DNA of 64,000 bases from Romanomermis culicivorax (GCA_963922205.1 CAWUHX010000401.1:1-64000), one strand, 5' to 3'; numbered from the stretch's first letter, positions 10,743 to 23,255 are shown. Notes: a model not told the origin generated them from the sequence alone. A program made the numbers and translations.

Positions 10743-11661
10743 AGAGCATGGCATTTGACGACTATTTGAGATCAGCAGGTCATTTTTGCTGTGTAGACAA
10801 CCCCTGGTGGGAGGAAACCACACCTGAGCTTTGTATTTAATAACGATGATTATTGAAGTTAATTTTGAGCTTTGGGCATTTTAAAATGCATCTTTTCTAT
10901 ATGTCCAACTCCCAAAAATTTTTCCCTCAATAGGGAAAGAGCCCTATAGTTTTTGCTTTTTCCTAATTTTTTCCCCAAAAAGCACGATTTGGGGAACGAA
11001 TAGCGTCTTAGACTTTTGAAACTAAATTTCCTGAATTTTTGCTGACAATGGTAGACGTATGTATAACTTGTTCGGCCCCAGCGCAGAAAAAAAATTGATT
11101 TCGATTTTTCTAAAGCATGAGAAAATTCATTTTTTCAGCTGGTTCAGCGAGTACCGATCGTGATCTTTTCACCATCTGGCCAAACTGGAGCCAGTAATTT
11201 ACCAATTATGTGGTGGTAACAGAGATTCAAAGCTTTGATAAAATGAACCTCAGGTCTGAAAATGCAAATTTTTTTGATAAAAGTGGTCATTCTTGAACAA
11301 AAATCGCTTTAAAATGTCGATTTTCTGTGCTTCGCACCAAAATTGCATTTTTCACAGTTGCGATATACAAAAATAACTATTTTCCAAAGCATCCTTCCTT
11401 TGTTGAATAAATCGAATTTTTCCCCTTCAAGAACTCTTCTCCCTAAAATTTTGAGCAACTTATGATCGTTTACTTCGAAGAAAGTCGCTAAACCCCCTCC
11501 CCTTTTCTTTGGAGCAGTTAATGATATATGAATTGTAAGTGATATTTTTGCACTCAAAATTGTCAAAAAATTATCTAGAAGTCTGTTAAAGTCATCAATT
11601 TCAATTTTAGAGAACTTTTACTTGTATTCTTGCCAAAATTTAATCCTAATCTCGTCTATCG
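10743..11661. other. Upstream region of the PCED1 homologue
   Basis: AT-rich sequence without a clear TATA box, CpG feature or upstream exon. An untranslated first exon cannot be excluded. Confidence 0.4.
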
Positions 11662-14600
11662 ATGGCCGATTTATTCACTTCTGCGGATGTCCAACGCATT
11701 TTACGGAACAAAAAGATCGTCATCGTCGGCGATAGCGGTAAATTTAGGAATTTCAACGTTTCTATTTTTACTATAATTTTAAATTTTGTTGTTTTTTCAG
11801 TTTTTCGTTGTATGTACAAAGATTTGGTTTTATTTTTACAAAATGATCGTCTATTGGAGCGCGACGAAATCAAAGAAAAGGTGTGAATATGTAAATTTTG
11901 TTGGAAAATTTTTCATCAAAACTTTTCAGAATGTGTAAAGCTGATTGGGGGTAAGTTTCGTTGGAACACTCCTACAGAATTTGTAAATCCTATGGCTAGC
12001 CATAGGGATGGGACCGCAATGCTTTTGGTCAGGAAACTACTGAAAAATTTCAACTTGCTCGGCGCATTTTCTCAACCGTTTCTTAAGAAAAAAATCGTTT
12101 TTTTGTCTTCATCGATCCCTCCCAAAAAATTTGGGGAAGTCGGTGATCCTCGGCCCCAAGCCGGACTCTCTCGGAGCTCCATTACTTCGTAATGCATACG
12201 TGTAAAGGGGCCCCGAGATTTGATGGTGTCAGGCGACTTTTTTGGGGCGGCTGGTCACTGATTCCCTAAAATTTTAGAGGAGGGTCCCTGAAAAAGAAAC
12301 AAAATTCGATTTTTTCACCAAATAAGTCAAAAAATAGTAATTTTTGTCTAAAAATCCGATAAAATGTATTTATGGCGCAAATCGACGATAAAATTGGCGT
12401 TTTTAACCATTTTTCCTTCAACAATTGACATTTTTCAGTATTTTTCCGACCATTAGTATGGGCGTCACTAGGACTACAATCAGCTAGCCAAAGGATTGGA
12501 AAATCTTAGGGATCTCCCGATGGCTAGCCATATGGTTGACGATTTCTGGGGGAGGTTCCTTTCAATAACATGTACATACTAAGGAATTGGAGGAGTGCAT
12601 ATGGAACCTCTTTCCCAGAAATCGTCGGCCATATGGCCAGCCATTGCGCCCCCAGACAAGTTTTGCCAATCTTATGGCCAGCCATTAGCAGCCTTAGGGA
12701 CACCCATTCCGTTGGTCAGAAAAATGTTCATTTTCTCGGCGCTTCGGGCAATGAGTAGGTTTTTAAGCTTAAATTATGATTTTTTCAACCGCTTTTTGGC
12801 CAAAAAAAATCAATTTTTTTCGTTCAGGGATTCCTCCCCATACATTTCGGGGAATCGGTGGCCACCGATCCCAAAAAAGTAGCCGGACCTCCTCGAAGCT
12901 CTGTTACATGTATATGTGTGAAGCTGTTTATGTTCAGGGCGAAGAACATTGCAACAATGATAACCTAATTTATAGAACTATGTTGAATAATGGTCCCGAA
13001 TTTACGGAAATTCGCGAGTTTCAATCGGCGAACGGTTATCACCTGGTTCAATATTACTTCGTCACTAGGTAAATTTGATCCTTTTTGTACAAAGAATTCG
13101 AAAATTTTTGTACAAAATTCGAAATTTTTTGTAAAAAAAATTCAAATTTTTTTTTTGAAAAGGGTTTTCTTCTTACTTTCAAAACTCACTTTCTAAGTTT
13201 TAAATTAACGTTGATCCATAAATCCCGTCAGAATTTGCCAATCATAATTACTGCATGCGATTTCCTAGGGTATTTGCTTGAAAAGAACTAAAAAATTTCA
13301 ATGTTTGGAGCCAAAATGATCTTTTTTTCGAACTGAAGACGGCTGAGATGTTGTTTCTTGGCAGAAATTTGCCCGTTTTTAGACTAAAACGGTCAAAAGT
13401 GCAATTTTTTGGTATAAAATAGTCATTTTTGAAAAGAAAATGATCGAAATGTTTTATTTATTTTTGTGTTTTCTTTTCGATCTAAAACCATCCAGAATGC
13501 TTTTTTAAACAAAATTTGGACCAAAATGCCGATTTTTTTCGAAAATAGTAATTTTTAAACGTAAAAAATTGAAAATTTCGTTTTTGATTTAGAAGAATGG
13601 TCATTTTTGGGCAAACTTATCAATTCTTTTCTAGAACATTATTATATAATTTTTGAACGAAGAAACTACTAAACAATTTCGTTGTTCAGTAGAAAAGAGA
13701 CATTTTGGGACAAAAAAACAGTCGAAACAGCCGTTTTTCATCTGAAAGTGGCCATTCTCGGACGAAAACGCTTAAAAACTCTGTTTTTTGTAGAAAATAG
13801 TCTTTTCTGCCGACAATAAAGGATCAAAAATCTAAATTTTTGGTTGATTATTTTCATTTTCAAAGAAAAAAGATCAAACCTGTCATTTTTTAGTTGGAAA
13901 AATTTAATTTTGAACAAAAGACGATCAAAAAGATTTTTCTCATAATTTGCGAACACGAACGTGCAAAAGTCAATTTTTTGTAGAAAATGGTCATTTTTGA
14001 AGAAAAATCATTTAAAAAATGTTAGGACTTTCAATGATCATTTTTAAGGCAAACGATCGAGAATTTGGTTTTTTGGTCGAAAATTGCCATTTTCAGCTAA
14101 AACGGACAAAAATGTGGAATTTTCTTCGTCAAATACGTCGGTTTTGATTGAAAAATAGTCATTTGTGAAGGACAAGATGGTCCAAATTTTGTTTTTTTTT
14201 TTGTAGGAAATATTAGTTTCAAGCGTCATTTTCTAAAAGTTTCAAGTAGACCGTTTTTGACAAAAAAAAGTCATTTTCGCACAGAGTTGTTGATTTGAAC
14301 AAAAAAAACGGTCAGAAAAATCGTAGCTTGGTTGAAAATGATCATTTTTGGGCAAAAAGGATCAATAAAATAGTCATTTTTGCACAAAAAAGTCATTCAT
14401 AAATATTACTTTTCGATGATAATTGTCATTCTCAAATCAAAAAATTATGGAACTATTGAATTTTCATCAGAAAATGTCTTAAATTCTAGGGAAAAAGTTA
14501 TAATATCCAAAAAAGTTATGTTTTTCTCTTTCAGAGCTTATAACGATCGAGTAGAATTGATGTTGAAAGATTTCCAAAACGAACCGCCCGACGTCGTCAT

Positions 14601-17600
14601 TATGAATAGTTGTCAATGGGATTTGACTCGTTATAGGCATGAATTTTATGCCGAGTAAGTTATGTAAAATACGGCGAGTTTGAAGTCAGAAAAATCATCG
14701 ACATCTTTCGGAAATTTAATCTAAAATTAAGAAGTTCAAAGTACATTTTTCAGATTTCCAGAAAGTTCTACCTTAGTAAAATGAAAATTAGACTTCTACG
14801 TCGGCAACACGATTTTTTCAAGATTTTAGTGATAGTTTCTACTAAAAATTTATCTAATGGAATTTTCTAGAGAAAAAATTTCAAATTTTCGACCCTTTGA
14901 TTTTTTGGCCTTAGCGTTATTTTTCAAATTTCGTAAAACCTTTCTTTAGAAGTTTTAGTAAATTTTTAGAATTAGTTTCTTTTTCAGGAATAACTTGAAA
15001 AAGTTTATTTTTAAAATTTCAAAAAGAAATTCCTCATATTTGAAAATTTTTTGTTTTTTCGGAATTCAGTGAGACTTTCTTCGAATTTTTTTCAAATTTC
15101 CAAAGTTTGTTTTTTAGAACTGAATAGAACTCCAAATTTTTTTCATTTCGAGTATTACATTTCTAATAATCAAAACTTCAAATTTTCTAAAAATTGAATT
15201 TTCATCAAGTTAACTGAAAATTTTGTCTTTTTTCCTGAATTTAGAGGAGAAAAAAAATTTATAGACTTTGAAAAAAATTGATTTTTCGCTTGGTGAAGTG
15301 AAAATTTTTTGTTTTTTCATTCAGTGCAATTTTCTATTTTAAAAATGACAATCTCCGAAAAATTTGATTTTTTTCCTCAATGAAGTTAAGCATTTTCGCT
15401 TTTAAAACATTTTAATGAAATTTTTCGCATTAAATTTTCGTTCAAGTAATCCAAAAATTAGTTTTCTCCCCGTCTGAAATCTAAATGTGTCGTTTTTTTA
15501 AACTCAATGGAAGTTCTTTCAAAAAATATCAAATTTTTGTAAAACTGATTTTTTTGAATTATTTAAGTAAAATTTTAGTACAACTTTCCGCGAAAAATCT
15601 TGAAATTTTCCAAGGAGTGAAGTAAAAATTTTCTAGTACCTGGTGCAACTTTTTTTTAATTAAATTAAATTTTTCTCTGCAGTGTATATGTCAAAATTTG
15701 TTATTTTTCGGAATTTAATGGAACTTCTGCTAAAAATAAATTAGAATTTCGAAAAATTGAATTTTTTCCACAGTAAAGCAAGAAATTGCTCACTTTTAAA
15801 AATTCATTTTTTTGCAAAAAAATTCAAAATTTGAATAATTGAATAGAAAATTTTTGTTTTCCCCAACAATTTAGTTCAATTTTTTGGGACATATTTTCAA
15901 AAAATCCAACTTTTCCCTCATTTAGAAGAAAATTTTTATAGCTTTTTTGAGAATTTGAGTAAAACATTTCGAATTTCTGAAAAATTCAATTCAATTTCTT
16001 CGGTCAATGAGATGAAAATTTGTTGTTTTTTTTTAATTCTGAAAATTTTTTATATTTGTTCCTCAATGTGTTTAGTTTTTTTTTAATTTGAAAATTTTTC
16101 CTCTAGTAACATCAATGTTTGTTGCATCTCCTTAAAATTTATTGTGGAAAATAAGTTTTAAAATTTTTTGAAATTTAAATTAGTAGAATTTTCAAATTTT
16201 TACGTCAACATTTCTTGCTTTCTTTTTTATAGTCAAGGCGTTCGAAAAAATTACATCGAAAATTTGAATATATTATTGACGAGGATGCATTCGGTTTTAA
16301 AACCCAGCAGTATGTTTATTTGGTGCACGACGTTGCCGTTGGCGTCAAAAATTGTCGGCGGTTTTTTAAGAGATGACGTTAAATTCAATTCTGAACCTTT
16401 GAGGTATAGTTTCAAGTGTGTATAAACAGTGTTTGCCGAAAAAATACTGATATAATAAATTGTACATATCATAGTTTTGTGAATTGTGTCTCGATACAGC
16501 CACCATGCTGTAATGGCCACCAACCCGGTTTAGCCTTTGTCTCACTCTAGCCACCAAAGCATACATGGTATTTGGGGGAAGTGCTATTGGACCCCCACCC
16601 ACCCAGAAATTGTCGGCCATATAACTAGCCATTTGGCGACCCCCACCACGGATTTTCCAGTCCTATGGCTAGCCCTGTCCTATGGTTTCCATAAACACCC
16701 TCATACTTTTGGTTGGAAAAATACTGAAAAATGTCAATTTTTTAATGAAAAATGTCAATTTTTGGACAAAGTGGTCAAAAATGTCAATTTTTTTCGGCGC
16801 TTCGCGCTTAGAATAAAATTTTTACAGTTTTTTAGACAAAAATTACTATTTCTCGAACTATTTTTCGGACTTTTTCCGTGTAAAAGTCAGTTTTTTCCCC
16901 TTGAGAGACCCTTCCCCTCAAAATTCTGGCAATTACTGACCCCCGGCCCAAGAAAACTCGCCCGACCCTCCCCCCGCCATCCCTCCGGACCTCGGGGCCC
17001 CGTTACATGTATGAGTCAGACATGCCAATTTTACAGTAAATTGAGTGAAAAAATGTATGGCCCCGCTGAAAAAAATATATATAATACAAGCTCTGTCGAA
17101 TGAAAATCCCATGAATCTGCCACAAAGTACATGTCGTCCGTAAGAAATAAACAAAAATTAGAATGTACAAAATACAGAAAAATACATTTACTACTATTAA
17201 AGTAGAAAAATTGAATATTTTAGACTGTCAAGAACAGAAAAAAATGATAAAGTGGAGATCAAATACAGAAGGACAAAAAATTAATTAAAAAACCAAAGGC
17301 ACGATAATCGAAACGAAAAAAAAATTCACATTGAATAACATATTCAAATGATAAAATTCAAATAGAAACAGAATACTAACGCAGGACAGAAATAAAAACA
17401 ATTAAACGCGAATAAAAAAGCCGAAAAATGAAAATTTGCATAATAGCATCTAAAATTTGTGGGTTGGTTCCCGAAATTCTCGAGGCGTCAAAAATGACCC
17501 CAAAAAGCCGAAAATTTTCCCACAAAAACGAAAAGTGCTGTTTTTACCCAATTTTTTCAAATTGTGGTGTCCCCAGATTTGGGCATTGGGTCCGACCGAG

Positions 17601-20600
17601 TCGTGGAATGCCCCCCTTTCTAATTACAGGTTTTAAGGTTATGTTGAAGGGATATTTCATGAATCTTTTGCCCAAATGCATGTATGGTTAATTCATGACG
17701 ATCATTAAACTTGGAAAAATTGTGAACTAAAGCGGGAAAGTTGTCAACAGCTGATCAAAGTGAGTCAGAAAATAATTTGAAAAATCTAGAAAATGACAAA
17801 AATAACAATAGTAGAAACAGAAACAAGAAAAAATTGACTGAATGAGTATAAAACATGAAACTTTCGAATGAGAACGAAATACTATATAGTTGAGAAGAAA
17901 TAAAAAAGTGTAAAATAAAAAGAAAGAAATATTAAAAATTTTGAACAGAAAATGGAGAAGAAAAAATCTCCAGGAACTTGAGGCACTCCTCAGCATTGAG
18001 TTTCAATTTTTTATGCAACTTTTATCACAGATGACATTACGGAATGATTTTTATGAACTCTTATTTCCTGTTTATTTGACTTATTTTTGTTCATTTTGTA
18101 TTTTGTAAACTTTTTTCGTTTATATTTTGTTGTTGATTCTATTTTTCTTTAGAATTTTCATCTTGGAAGCCAACTACGAAGCCGCTCAAGTTGTCACCGG
18201 TTACGGATTCGACGTTCTGGATATGCATTATTATATGAGAGCGCAGGTTCATCAAAGGTAAATCTTAAAAGTAAAAAAAGACAAGAAAGAAAAATCGAAT
18301 AAAAGAGAAAATATAAAATATTTTCCGAAATCAATTCGTATGAAGACATCCAAGTGAAGTTTTGTATGGATCTTTTTTCGTTTTCATTACCTCACTTCGT
18401 TTTTTTCTTTTGGCTTTATTCTGTTTTTCTTGTTTTTTCGGTTTTTTGTTTTCTTTCTTGTTTAATCAGCCTTTTATTTTATTTTTCTTCTATTTTTTTA
18501 ATTTTCTCCTCTTTATTATCCTTTATTTTATTTGTTCCCTTCCATTTTTATTACTCTTGTGTAATCTTCTCGCTTTTCCTTTTTCGTCTCTTTCCTTTTT
18601 TCTTTTTTTTGTCTGTTTTTTTCCAATTTTATACATTTTTATCCTTTTTTCGTTGTTTCATTGATATTTTGTTATTTTATGCTTTTTTCATTATTTCAAC
18701 TTTCTTCTTTTTTTGTTTTTCCTCTCTTTTTTCGCAGTCCTTTATTTCATTTTTTCATTTTTTTACATATCTCCTCTTTTTTCTTTTTATTGTTCTTTAT
18801 TCAATTTTTTCTTCCCTTTTTTGTTACTCTTGTATAATCTTTTCGCTTTTTGCTCACTTTCCTTTTTTTCTTTTTCAGTTTGCTTTTGCGTATTTTATAA
18901 AACTTTTTTTTCATTGTTTGCTTTTGTTATTTTTTCATTTCATACTGCTTTTCGTTATTTCCGTTTTCTTTTTCTTTATTTTTCATTTCTTTTTTCTCGG
19001 ACTTGTATTGCATTTTTCATTTATTGTTTTAGTTTTCCCCTTTTTTTCTTTTTTCATGAATGATTTTTACTATTTGTTTTTTTTAGTTTTTAGTACTTTT
19101 CTATAATATTTTCTTTGTTCACTTTTCCTTTTATTTTATTTTGGTTTGCTTTCTTCCAATTTATACCTTTTTGTGCTTGTTTTCCTTCATTTTTTCGTTA
19201 TTGTTTCAAGTTTTTTTTGTTACTTCCATTTTTGCATTTCCTTTTTGGTCTTTTATTACATTTTTGTTTAATTTTTCATAGTTTCCTCTTCTTCTCTTCG
19301 TTTTTATGATTCTTTACTCTATTTGTTTCTTTTCACTTTTTTGTTCTTTTTGTCTGTTTGATTTTTTTGTTGTATTCTTTTTCATCTGTTTTCGTTGTTT
19401 CCTTTCTTATTCCATACTTCTCTTTATTTTTGAATTCAATTTTTTATGTTGTTTATCATTTTTTATTTCTTTTTATTTTTCTCCTTCCTTGTTGTTTTTT
19501 CTTCATCGCTTTTTCTATTTTTCATTCCATTTGTCGCTTTGCTCTTTTTGTTTTTTCGTACTTACTTTTTACCTTTTTTTCTTATTCTTGTTTTTCCTTC
19601 TTTCTTTTTTGACTTTTTATTGCCTTTTTTGTTCAATTATACTTTTCTATTTCTTCTCGTTTCGTTTTTCTTCTACATTACTTTTCTGAGTTTATGCTGC
19701 GTTTGATTTTGTTTTTCTTTTCGTTGTTTTGTTTCTTTTTCTGTGTTTTTGCTTTTATGACTTTGTATTTGTTTTGTTGGTTTTTTATTGCAATATTTTC
19801 CTTTTTAATTGTTTTTATATTTTATTATTTCTTTCTTGTTTGTTTTTTATTACTTTTTATTTTTTTCCATTTACTCCTATGTTTCTTTTTTTATTACTTT
19901 CCCTTTATTCATGTTTTCTTTCTTTTTTATTTCATAGTTTGTATTTTTCGCCAATTTTTTCCTTTTTACTGTTTTTTCATTTTTCTCAATTTTTTGTTGT
20001 TTCTCTTTTTTTCTGTTCATTTTATTACTTTTCGGTTTCTTTTTTTTTGTTACTTTATCATTTGTTTCTCTTTTCTTTTTTTATTACTTTTTTGATTTTT
20101 TTTTCTTATAACTTTCATGTTTATTTTTGCCTTTTTATTTTTTTGTTTCTTGTCTACTTTCCTTTCTTTTTTTAGCTTTTTATTTCTTTTTTTACTACTC
20201 TCTTCATTTTTCTTTTTTTTATCGATTTCCGAACTTTTAGGGCGAAAGATGGAGTACATTGGTCGGTGTTGGCTCATCGTCACATGACCGAATTGATAAT
20301 CACCTTTCTGTTGGATTCTTGGGGATTACCGTTCCCTAATTTGGCGATCGATAAATTGAAGAAAGCGGAAAGGTGAAAATACTAGAATTTAAAATTTTAC
20401 TGTAGAATCCTAAAAATTTTAAAATCAAAAATTTACATGAAATGAAAAGAAATCCGAATTTCGGTTTATATAACGAAAATGAAATAGTTTTTGGTTAGAA
20501 TTTTATACACTTGGAGAGATTAGAACAAAATTTGGCATCTACCATTCGTAAGCGAAATTTCACAGAAAAAAATGAAATCAAAAAGCAAAAAAAGTTAGGA

Positions 20601-23255
20601 AAACGAAAAGAAATGAAAAACTAATTAAAAAAAGAGCAAAAAGAAGAGAAATTAACAAAAAAGAAGAAAAATTATAAAGTAGTAAAAACAAAAATAGGAG
20701 AAGGAAAGAAAAATAAAATGAGAAACTATAATGAACGAAAATTAATAAAAAAGGGAAAAAATAAAAATAAATAATGGAGTAATGAAAAGAAAAATTGAAA
20801 AGAAAAAGAAGAAGATCGAAAACTAGAGCGTGAAATAAAATGAAATAGTGAGAAAAGAGAAAAAAAAGAGGAAAATAGAAAAGTAGTAAAAAACAAAAAA
20901 AAATGCAAATGAAACAAGTACCTAAAAAGAAAAAGGGAACTAATGTATGTAAAAGAAGAAGGGAACAGGAAAAGAAAAGGGCATAGAGAAAAAAGTAATA
21001 ACAAGAAAAAATCAAAAACACAAGGAAAAGAAAAAAGATGAAATACAAAAAAGTAATTGAAAAAAAAACAGAAAGGAGTGGAAATAACTTAAAAAATGAA
21101 AAAATAAAACGCAAAACGAAATAACAACGTTGTAAAAAAAGAAGAAGAACAAAAAAATGAAAATTAATGAAAAAGTAATACAAAAAAACTGTAAACGGAA
21201 AAATCAAAAAATGGAAAGAAAAATGAACAACTAATAAAAACCAGAAATGATAGGAAAAAATGAAAAACGAAGTAAAAACTAGTTAAACATAAAAGATGAA
21301 AAGACAAAAAAAATAAAAGAGTCCTAGGAAGAAAGAGAGGAAACCAAAAAGGCTAAAAGAAACAGACAAAATAAAAAAAATTATTAATCGCAAAATAGAA
21401 TGAAAAAAGTAAGATAACAAAAAAATCTGAGATGACTGAAAAAATAGTAAAAAAGGAACAAAACTAGAATCAAAAAACAAAAAATATTAGTGTAAACAAA
21501 AATAATAGAAGAAAAATTAAATAAAAATAAAAAAAATAAATAGAAAAGAAAAGAATAACGGAAATGAGAAATAAAATGACGAAAAAAAGTAATTCGATAA
21601 TTTAAAAACGAGTAAAAGAAAGATGAAATGAAAAAGTGATTTAAAAAAGAAGAAAAAGAGAAAAAAAAACCAAAAAATTGAAAAGATGAAACGTAGAACA
21701 AAATAACGAAATAATAAAAAATGAATAGAATAGAAGAAAACGAAAAGTATTGAAATAGTATATAATAGAAAAAGTAGGAGAAAAGAAGATAGAAACAACA
21801 ACAAAGGAAAGTAAAAAATGGAAAGAAACAGACAAACTGAAAAAAGTTAAACGCAAAATAAGATGAAAAAGTTATAAAAAAGAATAGAGGAAGAAATAGT
21901 CAAAGTGAAATGAAAAAGTAATAGAAAAGGAAAAGAAATTAAAAATAATGTAGAAAAATTAAATAAGGGCCTGAAAAGAAAAAAAGAAAAAAAATTGAAA
22001 TAGGAGAAAGATATAAAAAACACGAACTGAAAAAAGCAATAACAAGAAAAAATTTTAAAAAGAAGAAAAAATGCAGAGTGTAAAAATAAAACGCGAAAGA
22101 AACTAAAAAAGAAAAGGAAAACGAAAACAACAAGAAAAAGAAAAAGTAGTAAAAAAGAACCAAAAATCGATAATTTTGAGCGTTTTTAAAGCAGGTGCAC
22201 ATTTTTACCACTTCTTGCTAAATCATGGTACTCAAGATTGCAATTCCTGCTGTAAAATCTGATGTAAACTTTTTTCAATTTACAATTTTTTGCATATGCT
22301 TGTAAGCATACATGTAATTGGGGGGAAGTGCTATGGGAACCCCCCCCCCCCCCAGAAATCGTCGACCATATGGCTAGCCATTGGGCGACCCCCCCCCCCC
22401 CAGGATTTTCCAATCCTATGGCTAGCCATATGGTAGCCCTAGGGACCCCCATAGTTTTAGTCGGAAAAATACTGAAAAATGTCATTTTTTCCATGAAAAA
22501 TGTCAATTTTTGAACAAAAAATGGTCAAAAACGTCAATTTTCTCGGCGCTTCGCGCCATAAGTACATATTTTATCATTTTTTCGACAAAAATTACTATTT
22601 TTTAAACCGTTTTTCGGACATTTTTCATGGAAAAAATCGAATTTTTTTCCTTCAGGGACCCCTCCCCCCAAAACTTTGGGAATTACTGACCCCCGGCCCC
22701 AAAAAAGTGCTCCACCCGCCCCCCCCCCCCCAGACCTCGGAGCTCCGTTACATGTATGCCAACCCCCCCCCAGACCTCGGAGGTCCGTTACATGTATGCT
22801 TGTAAGAAGTGAGGTCCGACCAGTTGGGGGGGGGGGTGTGAACCCAAAATTTTGGGTGGGGGTCCCAACATTTCCAAAATTTTGGGGAGGGAGGTCGAAA
22901 ACCCCCAAAAATGTTGAAAAAAATTTGGAAATTTTCCCAAAGAAAGGTCACTTTGTTCCTAATTTTTCCCAGTTTAGGTGGGTAGGTATAGCGTTGACCA
23001 AGTTGGGGGTGGTGCCCCCAACCTCCCCTCCAATTACAGGGATGTTTTTGCATCAATATATTCCAAATTTTTCATGCATTTTTTAGATTACTTCAAGGTC
23101 AAACGTTACCTCATTTGAATATCGACGGTCGTCCGGCATTCCTGAGATCGCGTTTACGACGTTTAGAAGCGATCGCTTTTTCCATAACTAATACTCCGCC
23201 GAACGACGACGATACAGTAGGCCAAAATGAAAGCGGCGACGCGCGTGAAATTTGA
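11662..23255 (+). CDS. PCED1: PC-esterase domain-containing protein 1 homologue (8 exons)
   Basis: A spliced gene whose product resembles the PCED1/FAM113 family: SGNH/GDSL-type esterase-fold proteins of unknown substrate. Exons that join in phase with GT/AG borders are 11662-11737, 11801-11880, 12938-13068, 14535-14654, 16233-16403, 18153-18257, 20241-20372 and 23087-23255. They total 984 nt, or 327 residues, without an internal stop. Residues 21-27 carry the catalytic-serine block (VGDSVFR), followed by the family hallmark YKDLVLFLQ. A central VIMNSCQWD block and the terminal Asp/His motif DGVHW (start of exon 7) complete the SGNH set. After the esterase fold there is a short C-terminal tail rich in Arg and acidic residues. 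Vertebrate members have a longer Pro-rich tail, which is absent here. No signal peptide is seen, so it is probably cytosolic. The ATG at 11662 is chosen because MADLFTSADVQRIL aligns with the family start. The exon 2/3 junction is the least certain. Confidence 0.93.
11970..12207. repeat. ATACATGTAA-family MITE-like repeat fragment (PCED1 intron 2)
   Basis: It contains the ATGGCTAGCCAT palindrome, a TTGGTCAGGAAA block, a CTCGGCGC stub and the end block cctcccaaaaaatttggg, then tctctcggagctccattac. These are the same blocks, in the same order, as the fuller copies at 16559-17013 and 22307-22798. Confidence 0.6.
12480..12917. repeat. ATACATGTAA-family MITE-like repeat (PCED1 intron 2, ends just before exon 3)
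   Basis: The blocks ACATGTACATAC, CAGAAATCGTCGGCCATATGG, the ATGGCCAGCCAT pair, GGCGCTTCGGGC and cctcgaagctctgttacatg are present in family order. The right end lies about 20 bases upstream of the exon 3 acceptor (12935-12937). Confidence 0.65.
13069..14534. repeat. PCED1 intron 3: degenerate tandem repeat
   Basis: The intron consists of decayed units built around GGTCATTTTTGGACAAAAACGATCAAAA-like words recurring every few dozen bases. No exon-like or coding signal is seen inside. Confidence 0.6.
14655..16232. repeat. PCED1 intron 4: AT-rich degenerate repeat
   Basis: Repeated AAATTTTTCGAAAATTT-like and GAAGTTTTTC-like words recur over about 1.5 kb. There is no coding evidence. This is intronic simple or degenerate tandem sequence. 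Confidence 0.55.
16559..17013. repeat. ATACATGTAA-family MITE-like repeat (PCED1 intron 5)
   Basis: From CATACATGGTATTTGGGGGAAG to CCCCGTTACATGTATG it carries the GTCGGCCATAT and CTATGGCTAGCC palindromes, the AAAAATGTCAATTTTT triplet, the CGGCGCTTCGCGC hairpin and the G/C-rich right end. It is a close relative of 22307-22798. It lacks a matching flanking duplication. Confidence 0.75.
17014..18152. other. Rest of PCED1 intron 5
   Basis: A-rich sequence (aaaatagaaaaa-type words) at about 17150-17450 and 17720-17970, and a unique middle part. Short frames here are composition artefacts. Confidence 0.45.
18258..20240. repeat. PCED1 intron 6: ~2-kb T-rich/pyrimidine-biased low-complexity tract
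   Basis: Almost entirely TTTT(C/A/G)TTTT words on the plus strand. Any translation gives strings of Phe, Leu and Ser that only mimic membrane proteins. The complementary composition appears right after exon 7. Confidence 0.8.
20400..22195. repeat. PCED1 intron 7: ~1.7-kb A-rich/purine-biased tract, mirror of intron 6
   Basis: Built of AAAA(G/T/C)AAAA words, i.e. the reverse-complement composition of intron 6. The densest part is about 20575-22170. It has no coding value. Confidence 0.8.
22299..22806. mobile_element. ATACATGTAA-family MITE-like element with 8-bp flanking repeat
   Basis: The ends are inverted: CATACATGTAA at 22307 and TTACATGTATG ending at 22798. Both sides are flanked by CTTGTAAG (22299-22306 and 22799-22806), which looks like an 8-bp target duplication. 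Inside are C-homopolymer tracts, the ATGGCTAGCCAT palindromes, the TCGGCGCTTCGCGCCA hairpin and a duplicated right end (22736-22757 and 22776-22798). No transposase. hAT-like by target-site length only. Confidence 0.65.

Noticed and set aside
18354-20175. Long hydrophobic open frames in the T-rich tract (up to 250 codons)
   Set aside because: Strings of Phe/Leu/Ser from TTT/TTC words in intron 6 of the PCED1 gene. They occur in several frames at once and have no domain.
20578-22211. Antisense hydrophobic open frames (up to 209 codons)
   Set aside because: The mirror image of the same artefact: minus-strand reading of the A-rich intron 7.
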